Source of the DNA: Trichomonas vaginalis G3
Taxonomy: Eukaryota; Parabasalia; Trichomonadida; Trichomonadidae
DNA length: 64,000 nt
Assembly (NCBI RefSeq): GCF_026262505.1
Contig: NC_067204.1
Location: 20,925,300 to 20,989,299, forward strand
Direction of reading: 5' to 3'
The position numbers and the translations under genes are program-made. Positions 54,401 to 64,000 of the stretch are shown one piece after another. Under the pieces are notes generated by a model. It had not been told where the DNA came from. It was given only the letters and a program-made list of their open reading frames with translations, and did not search any database. Position 1 is the stretch's first letter. Every line of letters starts with the position of its first letter.

Positions 54401-54713
54401 GTTGTTCTTGAACTGACTTCTCTCCGTCAAATATTGACAGTACGCCAGTTTTGACATAAAATTGTATTATAAACTTACCTTTAGAAATATCTGTAAGTTT
54501 TGTTGTTATATTTTTGTCTGCTTCAAGAACTTTCACCATTTCAGTTATACCAACTTTCTTTGCTTTATGAAAATATTTTGGTTCAGCAAAGACTGCTATT
54601 CTATAACATTTACCATTGTTTGTATAAAGAACTATTCTGTCAATGTATTTGTATTGTTTGTGTGTGTAAACTTTGTTCTGCTTCAATTCGAAGAGATATC
54701 CGAATACGTCCAT
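54294..54713 (-). CDS. Polinton copy 2: 139-residue protein overlapping the capsid 3' end
   Basis: Fossil part that looks whole. ATG at 54713 (DVFGYLFELKQNKVYTHKQY). Its last 35 codons lie opposite the end of the capsid gene, so that part is constrained in two frames. The first 100 residues look like a small alpha/beta protein. Function unknown. Confidence 0.6.
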   Translation of the reverse strand: MDVFGYLFELKQNKVYTHKQYKYIDRIVLYTNNGKCYRIAVFAEPKYFHKAKKVGITEMVKVLEADKNITTKLTDISKGKFIIQFYVKTGVLSIFDGEKSVQEQLTDLLPKSARWKLSLYQSEEPQQVSSNESSKEHLP

Positions 54714-54731
54714 CTTTTTATTCTAAGTAAA

Positions 54732-55312
54732 ATGTCATTTCCGAAAAATAGAAGCGTAAGTGTTTCAAAAGGTTTAATGGCGGTGGCAGATGTGAAGTTA
54801 AATTCACCAACTCAAACAAACAGTCAAAGTGTTGTTGTCAATGTCAAAGAAAGAGATGTTGAAGTGGGGAAACCATACGAGGACGAAGATGGTATAACAA
54901 TTGTTCCTGTAAAAGAACCAACATATCCTGAAGTTAACAGAGACTTAAGTTCTGTTGCAGATATTCGAAACGACTACAACAACAACTGAAAGACAAACTT
55001 CAAACTCAGGAGAAGATTTGTCAAGCTTTAGGTATAATGTTAAACTTGGTCGAACACAACCCTGTAAAAGTGAACTCATATGTCATCGCACCTCATGAAG
55101 TTTTGAAAGAACTATTGAAACTTTTGACAGAGGCAGACGATATAAACATCAAAGAAATAGAACCCGACGTTAGTTGCTGTGGTGTTTCATATAATGTCAT
55201 TGACAAGATATACGTTATGAAAGGAGGTGAAACGTTGAACTTAAAATATAGTTTCCCAGACGTTATAAAAATATTTGACGACCACAACATTTCATTAAAA
55301 TTTATTTGCTAA
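54732..55312 (+). pseudogene. Polinton copy 2: small protein beginning SFPKNRSVSVSKG
   Basis: Fossil part, broken; equivalent to 30897-31358. The C-terminal part continues with KIYVMKGGETLNLKYSF. Confidence 0.55.
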
Positions 55313-55318
55313 GTAAAA

Positions 55319-55507
55319 ATGTCAAAACTTCTTGAAAGATGTTTGAAGAAAAATAATATAGACTTTATTTCATGTAAAGGACTTTACACACTTTTGAACG
55401 ATATGAAAGACCCTGTTTTGTTTGTTCGTGTAGACAAAGGAAAGTTCTATGTCTTTTACAAAATATTTGAACTTCTTAGACAGAGAACTTCAAGAAACGC
55501 CATGTGA
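55319..55507 (+). CDS. Polinton copy 2: 62-residue protein
   Basis: Small frame (SKLLERCLKKNNIDFISCKG) between two conserved genes on the same strand; a few bases separate it from the previous stop. Copy 1 lacks it at the equivalent place. Function unknown. Confidence 0.45.
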   Translation: MSKLLERCLKKNNIDFISCKGLYTLLNDMKDPVLFVRVDKGKFYVFYKIFELLRQRTSRNAM

Positions 55508-55560
55508 AAGTTTAGATGAAGTTCTTCTCCACTTTCAGAAAAACTTTTAAATATATGTAA

Positions 55561-56379
55561 ATGGCAGAAGACACAATGGTTTATACTATTACGACTAAAA
55601 ACCCTGAGTCATATAATTCTATAACAACAAACTTACAAAGTCCTCAAGGACGATATTGTAAACTAACTTTAAACACAATGACGACTAAAGCCTGTTTTGC
55701 TCTTTTGACACCAGAAGATTTTATTGTTGTGAATGGTAAAAAATACTCCTTTGAAGATACTTACTCAGATATACCACCAACAGGTTTTGTTGACTTATTT
55801 AATACTTTAAGGACGAGTGTAACATGTGCTGCAACTAGAGCAGGTTTCATTATGTTTGGATGTCCGACTGAGTTTACTATAAACGATATGAGCTATAATA
55901 CAAAACTTATTTCTGGTTTTACTACCAACAGTTTCCTATAACAGGAAAAGGTGTCATACAAGGAATGTCTATTCCATTGACATTAAGCACACCAATCTTA
56001 TATATTGTTTCAAACTTAGGTTCAAAGTGTTATTCGAATGTTGACAGAAACTATTATGACCAAAGATACTTATGCGTATAAACAATACTTTCTCTGCTGG
56101 TTTGCCTATTGTTCATTCGAATGCAGAATTTTCAACCTTAGTGAACTCAAACACTTTGGCAAGTATAACGTTGACATTAGTGACGCAAACTTTGTTCCTG
56201 TAAAACTTTTATGTCCTATGTATTTGTCAATGACGGCAGAAAGTTTCGAATTGGAAGATGCAACTGGTGAAAGTATTGTATTACAAGAACAACTTCAACA
56301 ACAAATAGCTCAAGAACAACAAATGCAACAAATGCAACAACAAGTCAAGAAAAAAAAAATATTTTTTTTATTTTTATAA
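55561..56379 (+). pseudogene. Polinton copy 2: minor capsid (penton-like) candidate
   Basis: Fossil part, broken, equivalent to 31481-32263; strand-rich (YTITTKNPESYNSITTNLQS) with a Gln-rich tail. Confidence 0.45.
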
Positions 56380-56381
56380 AA

Positions 56382-57619
56382 ATGTACAGAATAGATGTTT
56401 CAGATTTTTATGACTTCCAAGCATTCAGAAATATGTTGTCCATTTAGAGACTATAACAAAGCAGTCGAGAATTTGAAACGTTTAGTCATTTATGTTGACT
56501 CTGCCCCAGAATGTTATGTCATGAAAGAATGGGATGTTGTCTTTAACAAACCAAGAGCAACAATAGTGTCTGAACAAGAATGTAGACAGAAACTTAAGAA
56601 AATAAAAGTTGTACAAGTTGGCATGAAGATGTTAGATGCTTGGGATATCTTATTGTCAAAGTTAGAAGATTTTTCAGTTCGAGGTATATAAGTTCTATAC
56701 ACCTTCTCCAAACTTCTATTCTATCTTCACTGGATATAAATACGAACAAGTAGAATGGAAAGAAAATATTATAGAAGCTTGGTTAGACCATGTCAAAGAA
56801 ATTATATGCAATGGAAACGAAAAGGTTTATGAGTATATCTTATGTTGGTTTGCAAACATCTTACAACATCCAAGTGCTAAAAATGAAACTGCTCTCATTA
56901 TAATTGGAAAACAAGGAACTGGTAAGAACACATTCTTTACAGATATTTTGTGCAAACTGTTAGAAGGTTATTCGAACCCGAATATGACAAACTTAGAAAA
57001 CATCTGCGGTAAATTTAACTCTTCTATTGAGAATATGAAACTTATAGTTTGCAATGAACTTCAAAGTATAGATACAACAAAAGTTTTGAACTCAGATGCT
57101 TTGAAGAGTCTTATAACAGACAAAGTTGGAGTTGTTGAAAGAAAATATAAAGACCAAAGAGTTTGTGAAAATGTTGCAAATTTCATTATGGTTTCAAACA
57201 ATGCTGTTCCGATGAAGTTAGAAAGTTCTGACAGAAGATATGTAGTTGTCAGAACGTCAGAAGCTCATATGCAAGATACAGAATATTTTGACGACTTAGC
57301 AGAAACTTTGACATCTGACTTTTACAACCACTTGTTCTCATATTTTATGACATTAGATATTTCAAAGTTCAATCCAAGACAAATTCCACATACCGAAGAG
57401 AGACAAACATTGTTAGAAGCAAACAAGAGTGTATATGAACTGTTCATAGATGAGACTAACTTTGAGTGTTTAGATGAAAGGTCTTTATATGATGAATATA
57501 AACAATATTGTCAAGAGTATGGTTATATGCCAGCTTCTAAACGTACATTCTTGGCAAACGTCAAAAATCTTTTAGACGTACAGAATGGTGTATATACAAA
57601 GAAAATTTTTTCTGAGTAA
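56382..57619 (+). pseudogene. Polinton copy 2: SF3 (D5-like) helicase
   Basis: Fossil part, broken once or more. Shows Walker A IGKQGTGKNT, Walker B-type MKLIVCNELQS and the NFIMVSNNAVPMKLE sensor segment; a winged-helix-like C-terminus (YKQYCQEYGYMPASKRTFLA) is present. Confidence 0.7.
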
Positions 57620-57655
57620 ATTTTAAAAAAAATATTTTTTTATTCTGAAGAAAAG

Positions 57656-58079
57656 ATGGCAAAATTCATCTCAGTAAATAAGTACATGACAGAAGTCAAA
57701 GATAAGTTAGCTCCATTCACATATTTGAATGTTTACTTCTACCATTTTGAAAAGTCTTCATTCAGCAAAGTTTGGAACATCGAACCAGTTAAGTTTGCTG
57801 TTGTGACTAAAAATGGTGCGAAATTTGAAGACTTAGACATAGAAGGTTTGTTAACAGTCAAAGAAAATTTTGACAGAAAGTTCTCAAAACTTGAAGAAGG
57901 TAAAGCATACAAACTTGTTATACCTTATGAACCAAAGAAGGCAGACGACTATGAATATTATGAGTCTAAGATAGTTGAAGTTCAAGGTAAATTGGGTAAA
58001 AAGATTTTAGAGTCTAAGCCAGTGTTTGCTCCTAAAGAGGAAGAGAACATTGACATTGACCAGAAATGTTCTAAAAATA
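57656..58079 (+). pseudogene. Polinton copy 2: homologue of the 139-residue protein
   Basis: Fossil part, equivalent to 33559-33978, with a TTTTTTTATTC leader; its end is altered. Confidence 0.55.
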
Positions 58080-58093
58080 AAATTTTATTTTAC

Positions 58094-58537
58094 ATGTCAA
58101 TCTCACCTTCTCTGGCTTGGTTCAGGTTCTTTCTTCTCTTCTACTTTTTTTCTCTTTCTTTCCTTTCTTCTTCTTTTCTGGTGGTGAGACGTCAAATTTC
58201 TCAAGAACCATATCTATGTAAAGTTCTTTGTCCTTTAATAGCTCATCTATTCTGTTTTCTATTTCATCTTCAAGAACAGCGCATGTGTCTTCTTTGCATT
58301 CTAAGAACTTTTGTTGGACTTCATCTTTCAAGAGGCGTCATCTCTGTCAACAAGTCTGTCATTGACAAATTTAAGACTGCTCTGCTTAATGTTTATGGTT
58401 CTTGTCATATTCCCAGAAACAGAACTTTTAGAAACAAATTCACCTTTCTTGTTTACACTATGTAAGATTTTATGGTCGACAGATGTTTTACTGTCAAAAA
58501 GTTTGTCTCGAATATAGATGGCGAAATCGCTAGACAT
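58094..58537 (-). pseudogene. Polinton copy 2: homologue of the Lys/Glu-rich protein
   Basis: Fossil part, equivalent to 33995-34447, broken. Confidence 0.55.
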
Positions 58538-58572
58538 TTTCAAAAAGATAAAAATTTTAATTTTTCTAAAAT

Positions 58573-59438
58573 ATGTTAGAAAAAAAGTTTGCTGACATTG
58601 ACAAGAAATTGAGAATGTTTTAAACAAGAAAAGAGGAAGTTAGAAAATGCTCAGATAAAGCCTATACATGACAAGTTCTTATTTGCTAGGATAAGGTCTA
58701 ATTGCACCGCCTGGGTCGGGTAAGACTTTTCACTTATCTTAAAATGGCTGCACAACAACAAGAACTAGATGAGAAGAACCCATTCTATGAGTTAGTTGTT
58801 ATTTGTAGTACTTCTGGTCAATTTGACCAAACCGTCAATTCGTTCAAAGATATTATAAGAAGTCTAAGTTAGTATGTATAAAGGATACTGAGTTGTTAGA
58901 TTGGATAAAGAAGTACCAAAGAAGAGTTTTGAAATATAATGCTATAAATGAGTATATAAATTCTAAGTTCAAAGACCCTAATGAGGAAATGCAGAGAATA
59001 TTAGAGAAGAAACACTTCAGAAACAAACAGAAAGAGATAGAATACATTTCGAAGAAATTGCAATCTTACGATTGGAAGACTTACCCTCATAGATGTCTTC
59101 TTATCTTAGATGACTTTGCTTCTCATCCTTTGTTAAAGAACAGAGAACAAGACATGTGTCGAATTCTTAAGAAGCTCAGACACTTTAACATCTCAGTCGT
59201 AATATGTGTACAGACAGCCAAGAGTTTAAGTAAGGATGTAAAGAGAATACTTACTGATATTATACTTTTCCCTGGATTGGCACAAGACGATTTCATGGAA
59301 CTTATGAAAGAGTCCATGGCAGGTAAGTTTGACAGATATGAACTATGGGAGAGGTACAAAGTCATACAAGACCCTCATACTTCTTTCAGAATTCATATCT
59401 ACGCAAACAAAGTTCAAATTGTAAAAAGTCAAGCTTGA
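58573..59438 (+). pseudogene. Polinton copy 2: packaging ATPase
   Basis: Fossil part, equivalent to 34484-35359; broken in its N-terminal part. The Walker B part (RCLLILDDFAS) and the C-terminal half are nearly identical to copy 1. Confidence 0.7.
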
Positions 59439-59455
59439 AAAATAAATGTTTAGTC

Positions 59456-59533
59456 TTAGTAAGTCTGTTGTGGTGCTGGGGCTGTCGGTTCTTCTGGCTT
59501 TGGAAGGCATTCAGGAAGAGGAACGTCAGTCAT
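59456..59533 (-). CDS. Polinton copy 2: short Pro-rich frame
   Basis: 25 codons (TDVPLPECLPKPEEPTAPAP) resembling the start of the Pro/Gln-rich gene at 38290-38592 of copy 1. Here it lies directly after the ATPase, a different position, so it may be a fragment. Confidence 0.3.
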   Translation of the reverse strand: MTDVPLPECLPKPEEPTAPAPQQTY

Positions 59534-59537
59534 CCGT

Positions 59538-59785
59538 TTGTGTCCTGTCGGAAGGAAGAACTTTTCCTGTCGGAAGGAAGAACTTTTTCTGAAGGTCGAC
59601 CAAAAAGTTCTCAATTTTCGAAAATTTGAATGGTTTACGGACGGACAACTGGAAAATTTTTTCCCGACAACTGGAAAAATTTTTCCCGACAACTGGAAAT
59701 TTTTTTTCTGTCGGAAGGAAGAACTTTTTCCCGACAACTGGAAATTTTTTTCCTGTCGGAAGGAAGAACTTGGAATGCCAGAAGG
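59538..59785. repeat. Minisatellite of two alternating words
   Basis: Copies of CTGTCGGAAGGAAGAACTTT and CCCGACAACTGGAAATTTTT alternate irregularly. Unrelated in sequence to the 21-bp repeat at 38634, but likewise next to a Pro-rich frame. Confidence 0.8.
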
Positions 59786-59858
59786 ACTCGGACAAGACAA
59801 TTTACCTTATAGAGCTACCTGAGCCATTGAAGTCAAGCTTGAAAAATAAAGAGTTCAT

Positions 59859-60665
59859 TTACTCTGCTTGTTTGAAGTTGTCAAAATACTCTGTTATTTT
59901 TTCCTTTAACAATGGCAAATCTTCTTTGAAGGTCAGTATTGTACAACCTTTCATATCATAGTGTGTTTGAGGTAACGTATCTTGAACTATTTGTTTCACA
60001 TCTTCATTTGGGGTCATTGAAATCGGTAAGTTTTCGCGATAGAACCAATTTCTGTCAGGTTTGTAAATCTTAGCAAGGTCGTAAAAGCTTTTGTTGTTTC
60101 TTCTGACTAAATGCAACATAACCATATCTCTGTCTTCTTCATTTTCCATCTCTTCAGTATAAATCATATACTTATAGTTCTTTTCCTTTCCTTTTGGTAC
60201 TGAACGCGGTATTCTTTTCTGTATGCTTTTATCTTTTGCTTCAAGCTTGTTCTCTAGCTCTTCACGTTCTTGTCTATGAATTTCGTCAAGAAGTTTACAA
60301 ACATACCAAGCATAACGGGGTGAAGCCCACATTGCAACAGCATTTACTAAAAGTCTATGTACATAATATCCTCTCAAACCGTTTGGCAATTTTTCACGAT
60401 TTTCGTACGGAATCTCGACCCGCGGTTTTCTACCGGTCGCAAACATATGAGGAAATTCTTCTAAAAGTTCTTTTGTCTGTTGGTTTTCAAACCAATGACG
60501 TGCTTGCTTTGTAGAACGAAGAGCAGTCAAAATACTTTGCATTTGGTACATATCGTCTTTGACCGAACGAATGAGACGGAGTTGTTTGTTAAACTGAACC
60601 CACTCATATTCTTCATTTATAGCTTCATGGACTATAACTGTTGTTGTGTTCTCTGTTGTTGACAT
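59859..60665 (-). CDS. Polinton copy 2: KilA-N protein with C-terminal viral domain
   Basis: Fossil part that looks whole, 268 residues from ATG 60665; the frame extends upstream only with TTG. KilA-N core GLRGYYVHRLLVNAVAMWAS then PRYAWYVCKLLDEIH (about residues 90-125). A charged linker follows, then a C-terminal domain with MVMLHLVRRNNKSFYDLAKI and MTPNEDVKQIVQDTLPQTHY, similar to the domain behind KilA-N in giant viruses. Likely a DNA-binding regulator. Confidence 0.75.
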   Translation of the reverse strand: MSTTENTTTVIVHEAINEEYEWVQFNKQLRLIRSVKDDMYQMQSILTALRSTKQARHWFENQQTKELLEEFPHMFATGRKPRVEIPYENREKLPNGLRGYYVHRLLVNAVAMWASPRYAWYVCKLLDEIHRQEREELENKLEAKDKSIQKRIPRSVPKGKEKNYKYMIYTEEMENEEDRDMVMLHLVRRNNKSFYDLAKIYKPDRNWFYRENLPISMTPNEDVKQIVQDTLPQTHYDMKGCTILTFKEDLPLLKEKITEYFDNFKQAE

Positions 60666-60743
60666 ATCTGTCTTTACATACAAAATAAAAAAATAAATAA
60701 AAATAAAACTAACTTTATTTTTTCTATCTTAAGGAAATTCATG
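60666..60743 (-). promoter_or_regulatory. Shared upstream block of KilA-N cassette
   Basis: Near-identical to 36236-36313, ending TTGTATGTAAAGACAGAT against the ATG. Confidence 0.65.
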
Positions 60744-60779
60744 ATTTTTGTTGCTGAATTCAATAAAAATAATGTTTAG

Positions 60780-61136
60780 GTGAAGAGGCGAAGCCCACAT
60801 TGCAACAGCATTTACAAGAAGTCTATGTACATAATATCCTCTCAAACCATTTGGCAAATTTTTACGATTTTCATAGAGTTTTGGCGACTGGGGTTTTTTA
60901 CCTACTCGCTGTTCTTCACTGTTTTCATGTGTTTTAGGCAAGACCGTTTTTTTACCTACTCGCTGTTCTTCACTGTTTTCATGAGTTTTAGGCAAGACCG
61001 AAAAAAACCGGTCTAGAGAAATTTCACTCAAAAGTTCTTTTGTCTGTTGGTTTTCAAACCAATGACGTGCTTGCTTTGTAGAACGAAGAGCATTCAAAAT
61101 ACTTTGCATTTGGTACATATCGTCTTTGACTTTCAC
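60780..61136 (-). pseudogene. Polinton copy 2: KilA-N fragment
   Basis: Fossil partial duplicate of the neighbouring KilA-N gene, containing a 51-bp tandem duplication (SVLPKTHENSEEQRVGKK-type unit at about 60897-61000). Confidence 0.6.
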
Positions 61137-61157
61137 AAAAGACCAAAAATAAACGCT

Positions 61158-61768
61158 TTACATGTATTTTTCAGCAACTTCGTCAAATAATTTTATAGCT
61201 TTATCTATCTCATCTACTTCAAACGTTTCCTTACCTTTCGTGGGAGCACCATATATTTTCTCAAACTTTTCAAGTAGTTCTGTTTCAGCAGCTCTCATAT
61301 CATTTACAAACACAACCCTGACTCTATTGACTGTATTGTCATATCTTTGAGTTATATTATATGTTCTTCCTATCTTATATCTTTTTGTGTTGAAGTCCTT
61401 CGGTTTCTGAACGATGTAAAGTAAGCCTTCACTGCAACGTTCCGTATCGAATGAACCATATGTTATGAAGTTATATCCAACAACTGGGTCTAACCATAAC
61501 AAAACTATTGGTATAAGACTTTTGTCAATGAGATATGCTGTAGTTCCATAGAATCTTACCGATATTATAAGCTCAGGATTTCTTGTCAAAATTTTCTGAG
61601 TTGAAGCAATTTTAACCCAGTCGTTTGTTTTCTTTCCAGATGGAGATATAATGTCTGACAAAGATATTTGTTGTATTTCTTTGAGTATCTTACGTTTAAA
61701 TCACCAATTCTAACCACTTTGGTGTCATTGTCTATCTTTCTAACTGTTTCAAACTCATTGTTTGACAT
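61158..61768 (-). pseudogene. Polinton copy 2: KilA-N plus T5orf172 (GIY-YIG-like) protein
   Basis: Fossil part, broken once. KilA-N features: SPSGKKTNDWVKIASTQKIL and AYLIDKSLIPIVLLWLDP. The C-terminal domain shows LLYIVQKP, RYKIGRTYNITQRYD, RVVFVNDMRAAETELLEKFE and GKETFEV, the T5orf172/MUG113 branch of GIY-YIG nucleases, often joined to KilA-N or Bro domains in viruses and phages. Copy 1 lacks it at this place. Confidence 0.7.
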
Positions 61769-61847
61769 TATCTGTTCTTACATACAAAATAAAAAAAATA
61801 AAAAAAATAAAAATAACTTTATTTTTTCTATCTTAAGGAAATTCATG
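61769..61847 (-). promoter_or_regulatory. Shared upstream block
   Basis: Same block as at 60666-60743, with TATGTAAGAACAGATA against the ATG at 61768. Confidence 0.6.
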
Positions 61848-61945
61848 AATTTCATACGGAATCCCTTCTCTCGGTTTTCCGAGGGAAGCAAGCATATGCC
61901 ATTTTACTCAGATTTTTGTTGCTGAATTCAATAAAAAATATATTT

Positions 61946-61995
61946 TAGGTGAAGAGGTGAGATTTCACCTGTTTTTTCACCTAATTTTTCACCTC
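61946..61995. repeat. GGTGA/TCACC hairpin spacer
   Basis: AGGTGAAGAGGTGAGATTTC then repeated TCACCT; same orientation as 36525-36573. Confidence 0.7.
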
Positions 61996-62004
61996 ATGAA
62001 TTTT

Positions 62005-62183
62005 CATGATTTCATCGTACATGTTTTGTCAAGACTTCTTCGTACATGAATTTTCATGATTTCATCGTAAATGTTTTGTCAAGACTTCTTCGTAATGAGC
62101 GTAAATGACCCAAAAATATATTTTAGGTGAAGAGGTGAGATTTCACCCGTTTTCTCACCTCTTTTTCTCACCTCTTTTTTCAC
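62005..62183. repeat. Single unit of the 178-bp repeat with hairpin spacer
   Basis: Contains the TCATCGTAAATGTTTTGTCA word, the ATGAGCGTAAATGACCCAAA word and a GGTGA/TCACC module, as in 48760-49440 of the same element. Confidence 0.75.
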
Positions 62184-63094
62184 AAGCGTTTTACATGAAT
62201 TGTACGATGTATATTTGAAATCCTAAACAATTTCGTAGCTTCTATTTCTTCTTTTAGTATGTCAAATGTTTTAACGATACCGAAAGTTTCTTTATACTTC
62301 TTCTTGACATCAGATAGAAGGAAATCGTCTGCTGTTGGATAGTTTTTGTTCAGAAATTCTAACATGTCCATTTTATTTTCTGCTGGCTTTTCTGCTTCTT
62401 TCTTTAAATCTGCATAGTCGTTTCTCATTCTTTCTATCTCTTTGACGGAGTAGTTATATTTCCTCATTGCTGCTTTACATTTTGAACATTGCGGGTTCAT
62501 TTTTGCATTGTACATTGAAACCTTACCTGCAAGTACGACTAAGGCGTCAATGGTTTTCTTTAAATCTGAAGCAGTTGGTCTTATCTGTTCGTTCCATATT
62601 TTACCCCTTCTGTCTTTATCTCTTATCTGCCATACACATTCAGCAACTAACGAAACAAAGTTGTCGTAGGTCTTAAACTCCCCAGATTTATATATGTCAG
62701 AGATGTTCTTATATACCATATCGCAGTCTTTGTCCATGACTTTGTGGTTGCAATGAAAACCAAGGAATTCATAATTTACCTTTCGTATGAACTTCTTTAT
62801 TTCTACCGAGTCAGTTGGTTTCACTTCAATTTCGTCGAATTCAGGAATAGTTAGTTTTTGTTGTTGGATTTCAGGTAGTTTAGGTAGATGGTCAATAATA
62901 TCCTGCATTTCATAAAGATACTGTTCATTTTCTTCATCTTTCGCACTACAGTCTAAATTACTTGTTAACAGTTCTTGCTTTATCTTCTGGATTTCTGTTT
63001 CGAAAGTATATGAAGAAGGAATGAAGCTTTTCATTTCTACTAACATTGACGTAGGATTCATGACTAACGAGTTTGGTGAAGTTGTTGCTAACAT
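62180..63094 (-). CDS. Polinton copy 2: 304-residue unknown protein
   Basis: Fossil part that looks whole, ATG 63094 (LATTSPNSLVMNPTSMLVEM). Mostly helical and charged. A segment GFHCNHKVMDKDCDMVYKNI and the pair CSKC (NPQCSKCKAAMRKYN) could bind a metal. The C-terminus (PTADDFLLSDVKKKYKETFG, then ISNIHRTIHVKRL) looks like a small winged-helix-type domain. Its place among KilA-N cassettes and its shared leader suggest an early regulatory protein; function is not known to me. Confidence 0.65.
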   Translation of the reverse strand: MLATTSPNSLVMNPTSMLVEMKSFIPSSYTFETEIQKIKQELLTSNLDCSAKDEENEQYLYEMQDIIDHLPKLPEIQQQKLTIPEFDEIEVKPTDSVEIKKFIRKVNYEFLGFHCNHKVMDKDCDMVYKNISDIYKSGEFKTYDNFVSLVAECVWQIRDKDRRGKIWNEQIRPTASDLKKTIDALVVLAGKVSMYNAKMNPQCSKCKAAMRKYNYSVKEIERMRNDYADLKKEAEKPAENKMDMLEFLNKNYPTADDFLLSDVKKKYKETFGIVKTFDILKEEIEATKLFRISNIHRTIHVKRL

Positions 63095-63169
63095 GTTCTT
63101 ACAATAAAAAATAAAAAAAAATATTTTATAAAAAACTAAAATATATTTTTTATCTTAAGGAAATTCATG
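63095..63169 (-). promoter_or_regulatory. Partial shared upstream block
   Basis: Keeps the TTGTAAGAAC leader and the distal TTTCCTTAAGATA word; the middle differs. Confidence 0.45.
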
Positions 63170-63180
63170 AAAATCCAACG

Positions 63181-63229
63181 GGTGAGAAAACAGGTGAGAA
63201 AACGGGTGACATCTCACCTCTTCACCTAA
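63181..63229. repeat. GGTGA/TCACC hairpin spacer, inverted orientation
   Basis: GGTGAGAAAACAGGTGAGAA, then GGGTGACATCTCACCTC and TTCACCT. Confidence 0.7.
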
Positions 63230-63255
63230 AATATATTTTTGTCGAAAAAAATGGT

Positions 63256-63923
63256 TCATTTACTCACAATATTTTGTACAAAACAACCCCAAGCTTTTAA
63301 CCTCTCTTCTGCAGCTTCTAATGCTATCTTAGCGAGTTCATATTCTCTAAATTCTCTCTTTAAATCTTCTTGTTCCCATTGGTCTAGTTCGTATGGCGAG
63401 TCTCTATAACCAGAACATATCTCACGTTCATGTTCTATTTGTTTTTCATGCATTTTTCTAACTTCTTCTTCGAACAAAGGTTTTGCATTCTCTACTGTAT
63501 CTTCAAGTTCTTCTTCATCTAATTTCTCATGAACTTTCTTGTCTATGGAGTCCATAATTTTTCCAACTGCTATGCAATATTTTGGAGAAGCCCACATTGC
63601 TATATAGTTTACAAGTCTTGGGTCTACATACATTCCTCTAACCTGTTTGATTTCATCAGGAATTCCTGCATGAATTTTGTATAAAAAGCAACCCGCTGTT
63701 TTCCGCGGGTTGGTATATTCTTCACAAAAATGCCTCAAAATACTCTTCCCAGGACTTATTTTCCAACAACCTTCTAAAGTCCTTCCTAAAACTGCTGACA
63801 CATATTTGTTGCATTTATATAACCATCCTTGTCTCTACGTAAGACTTCAATACCGTTGTAAGTGCCTTTTGTGAATGTTTCGCCATTAGATTTGTTCGTG
63901 AACGTTTTTGCTTCGACTGACAT
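63256..63923 (-). pseudogene. Polinton copy 2: KilA-N protein
   Basis: Fossil part, broken. The minus strand from ATG 63923 shows GTYNGIEVLRRDKDGYINAT then NMCQQ, the KilA-N start. Later come FCEEYTNPRKTAGCFLYKIH, VRGMYVDPRLVNYIAMWASP and KYCIAVGKIMDSIDKK, followed by a long charged helical tail. Related to the relic at 37848-38160. Confidence 0.75.
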
Positions 63924-64000
63924 TTCTGTTCTTACAATAAAAATAAAAAATATTTTTTTGGTGGGACGTCGGACATTCGTTTGTGGCTTAACCGTCGGAC

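Larger units (their letters stand above)
48606..64000 (+). mobile_element. Polinton/Maverick copy 2 (fossil, continues beyond the window)
   Basis: The left terminus AGTGGGGCTTCCAGGCAC matches copy 1. From about 49463 to 61100 and 62160 to 63100 the sequence follows copy 1 gene for gene at very high identity. It carries extra KilA-N-type genes and a set of about 178-bp repeats near the left end. The last 40 bases match the start region of the Pro/Gln-rich gene of copy 1, so PolB, integrase and fibre genes are expected just outside. It is broken in several genes, roughly eight or more breaks; other genes look whole. Confidence 0.9.

Noticed and set aside
1-64000. tRNA, 5S rRNA, snRNA or other RNA genes
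   Set aside because: I found no cloverleaf with the expected internal promoter boxes or other recognisable RNA gene by eye; a covariance-model scan would be decisive.

Overview
This window is an AT-rich, gene-sparse protist sequence that looks like Trichomonas vaginalis or a very close trichomonad. The signs are single-exon genes, ankyrin-repeat genes and relics, short intergenic spacers in the host part, abundant repeats, and two large Polinton/Maverick elements. The assignment is inference from gene content; no marker RNA gene is present.

Layout. Positions 1-14000 are ordinary host DNA: a partial unknown gene, an ankyrin relic, a C2-domain protein, a cytochrome b5-like protein, a secreted or membrane NTPDase (apyrase), the splicing factor PRP4 (U4/U6 snRNP WD40 protein), a large helical-repeat protein divergent from PRP4, a second helical protein, and a Misato/DML1-like protein. 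Small inverted-repeat elements lie between them. Positions 15213-18886 hold an ankyrin gene on the minus strand in which arrays of a 37-bp minisatellite sit between successive ankyrin repeats. Positions 18887-25179 have no convincing gene but hold a perfect 66-bp palindrome and a 2.65-kb TIR-bounded element. Inside that element is a run of at least nine stem-loops.

Positions 25180-46545 are a Polinton/Maverick that has lost its right end and is broken in many genes. Positions 48606-64000 are a second, closely related copy in the same orientation that runs off the window; it is also broken in several genes. Between them lies about 2 kb with one DDE-transposase-like gene. The elements carry a large coiled-coil/PQ-rich protein, a double-jelly-roll-type major capsid candidate, a minor capsid candidate, an SF3 helicase, an FtsK/HerA-type packaging ATPase and several KilA-N proteins (one joined to a T5orf172/GIY-YIG domain). 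The first copy also shows a protein-primed PolB, a retroviral-type integrase, a short hydrophobic pVI-like protein and a phage tail-fibre-like protein. They are treated here as fossil elements.

Most unusual structure: (i) the hairpin array at 22178-22846; (ii) the 37-bp arrays placed at the same point of each ankyrin repeat; (iii) a covarying terminal hairpin shared by the two Polinton left ends although the adjacent DNA is unrelated; (iv) a cassette-like zone in the Polintons in which KilA-N genes share one upstream block of about 80 bp and are separated by GGTGA/TCACC hairpins.
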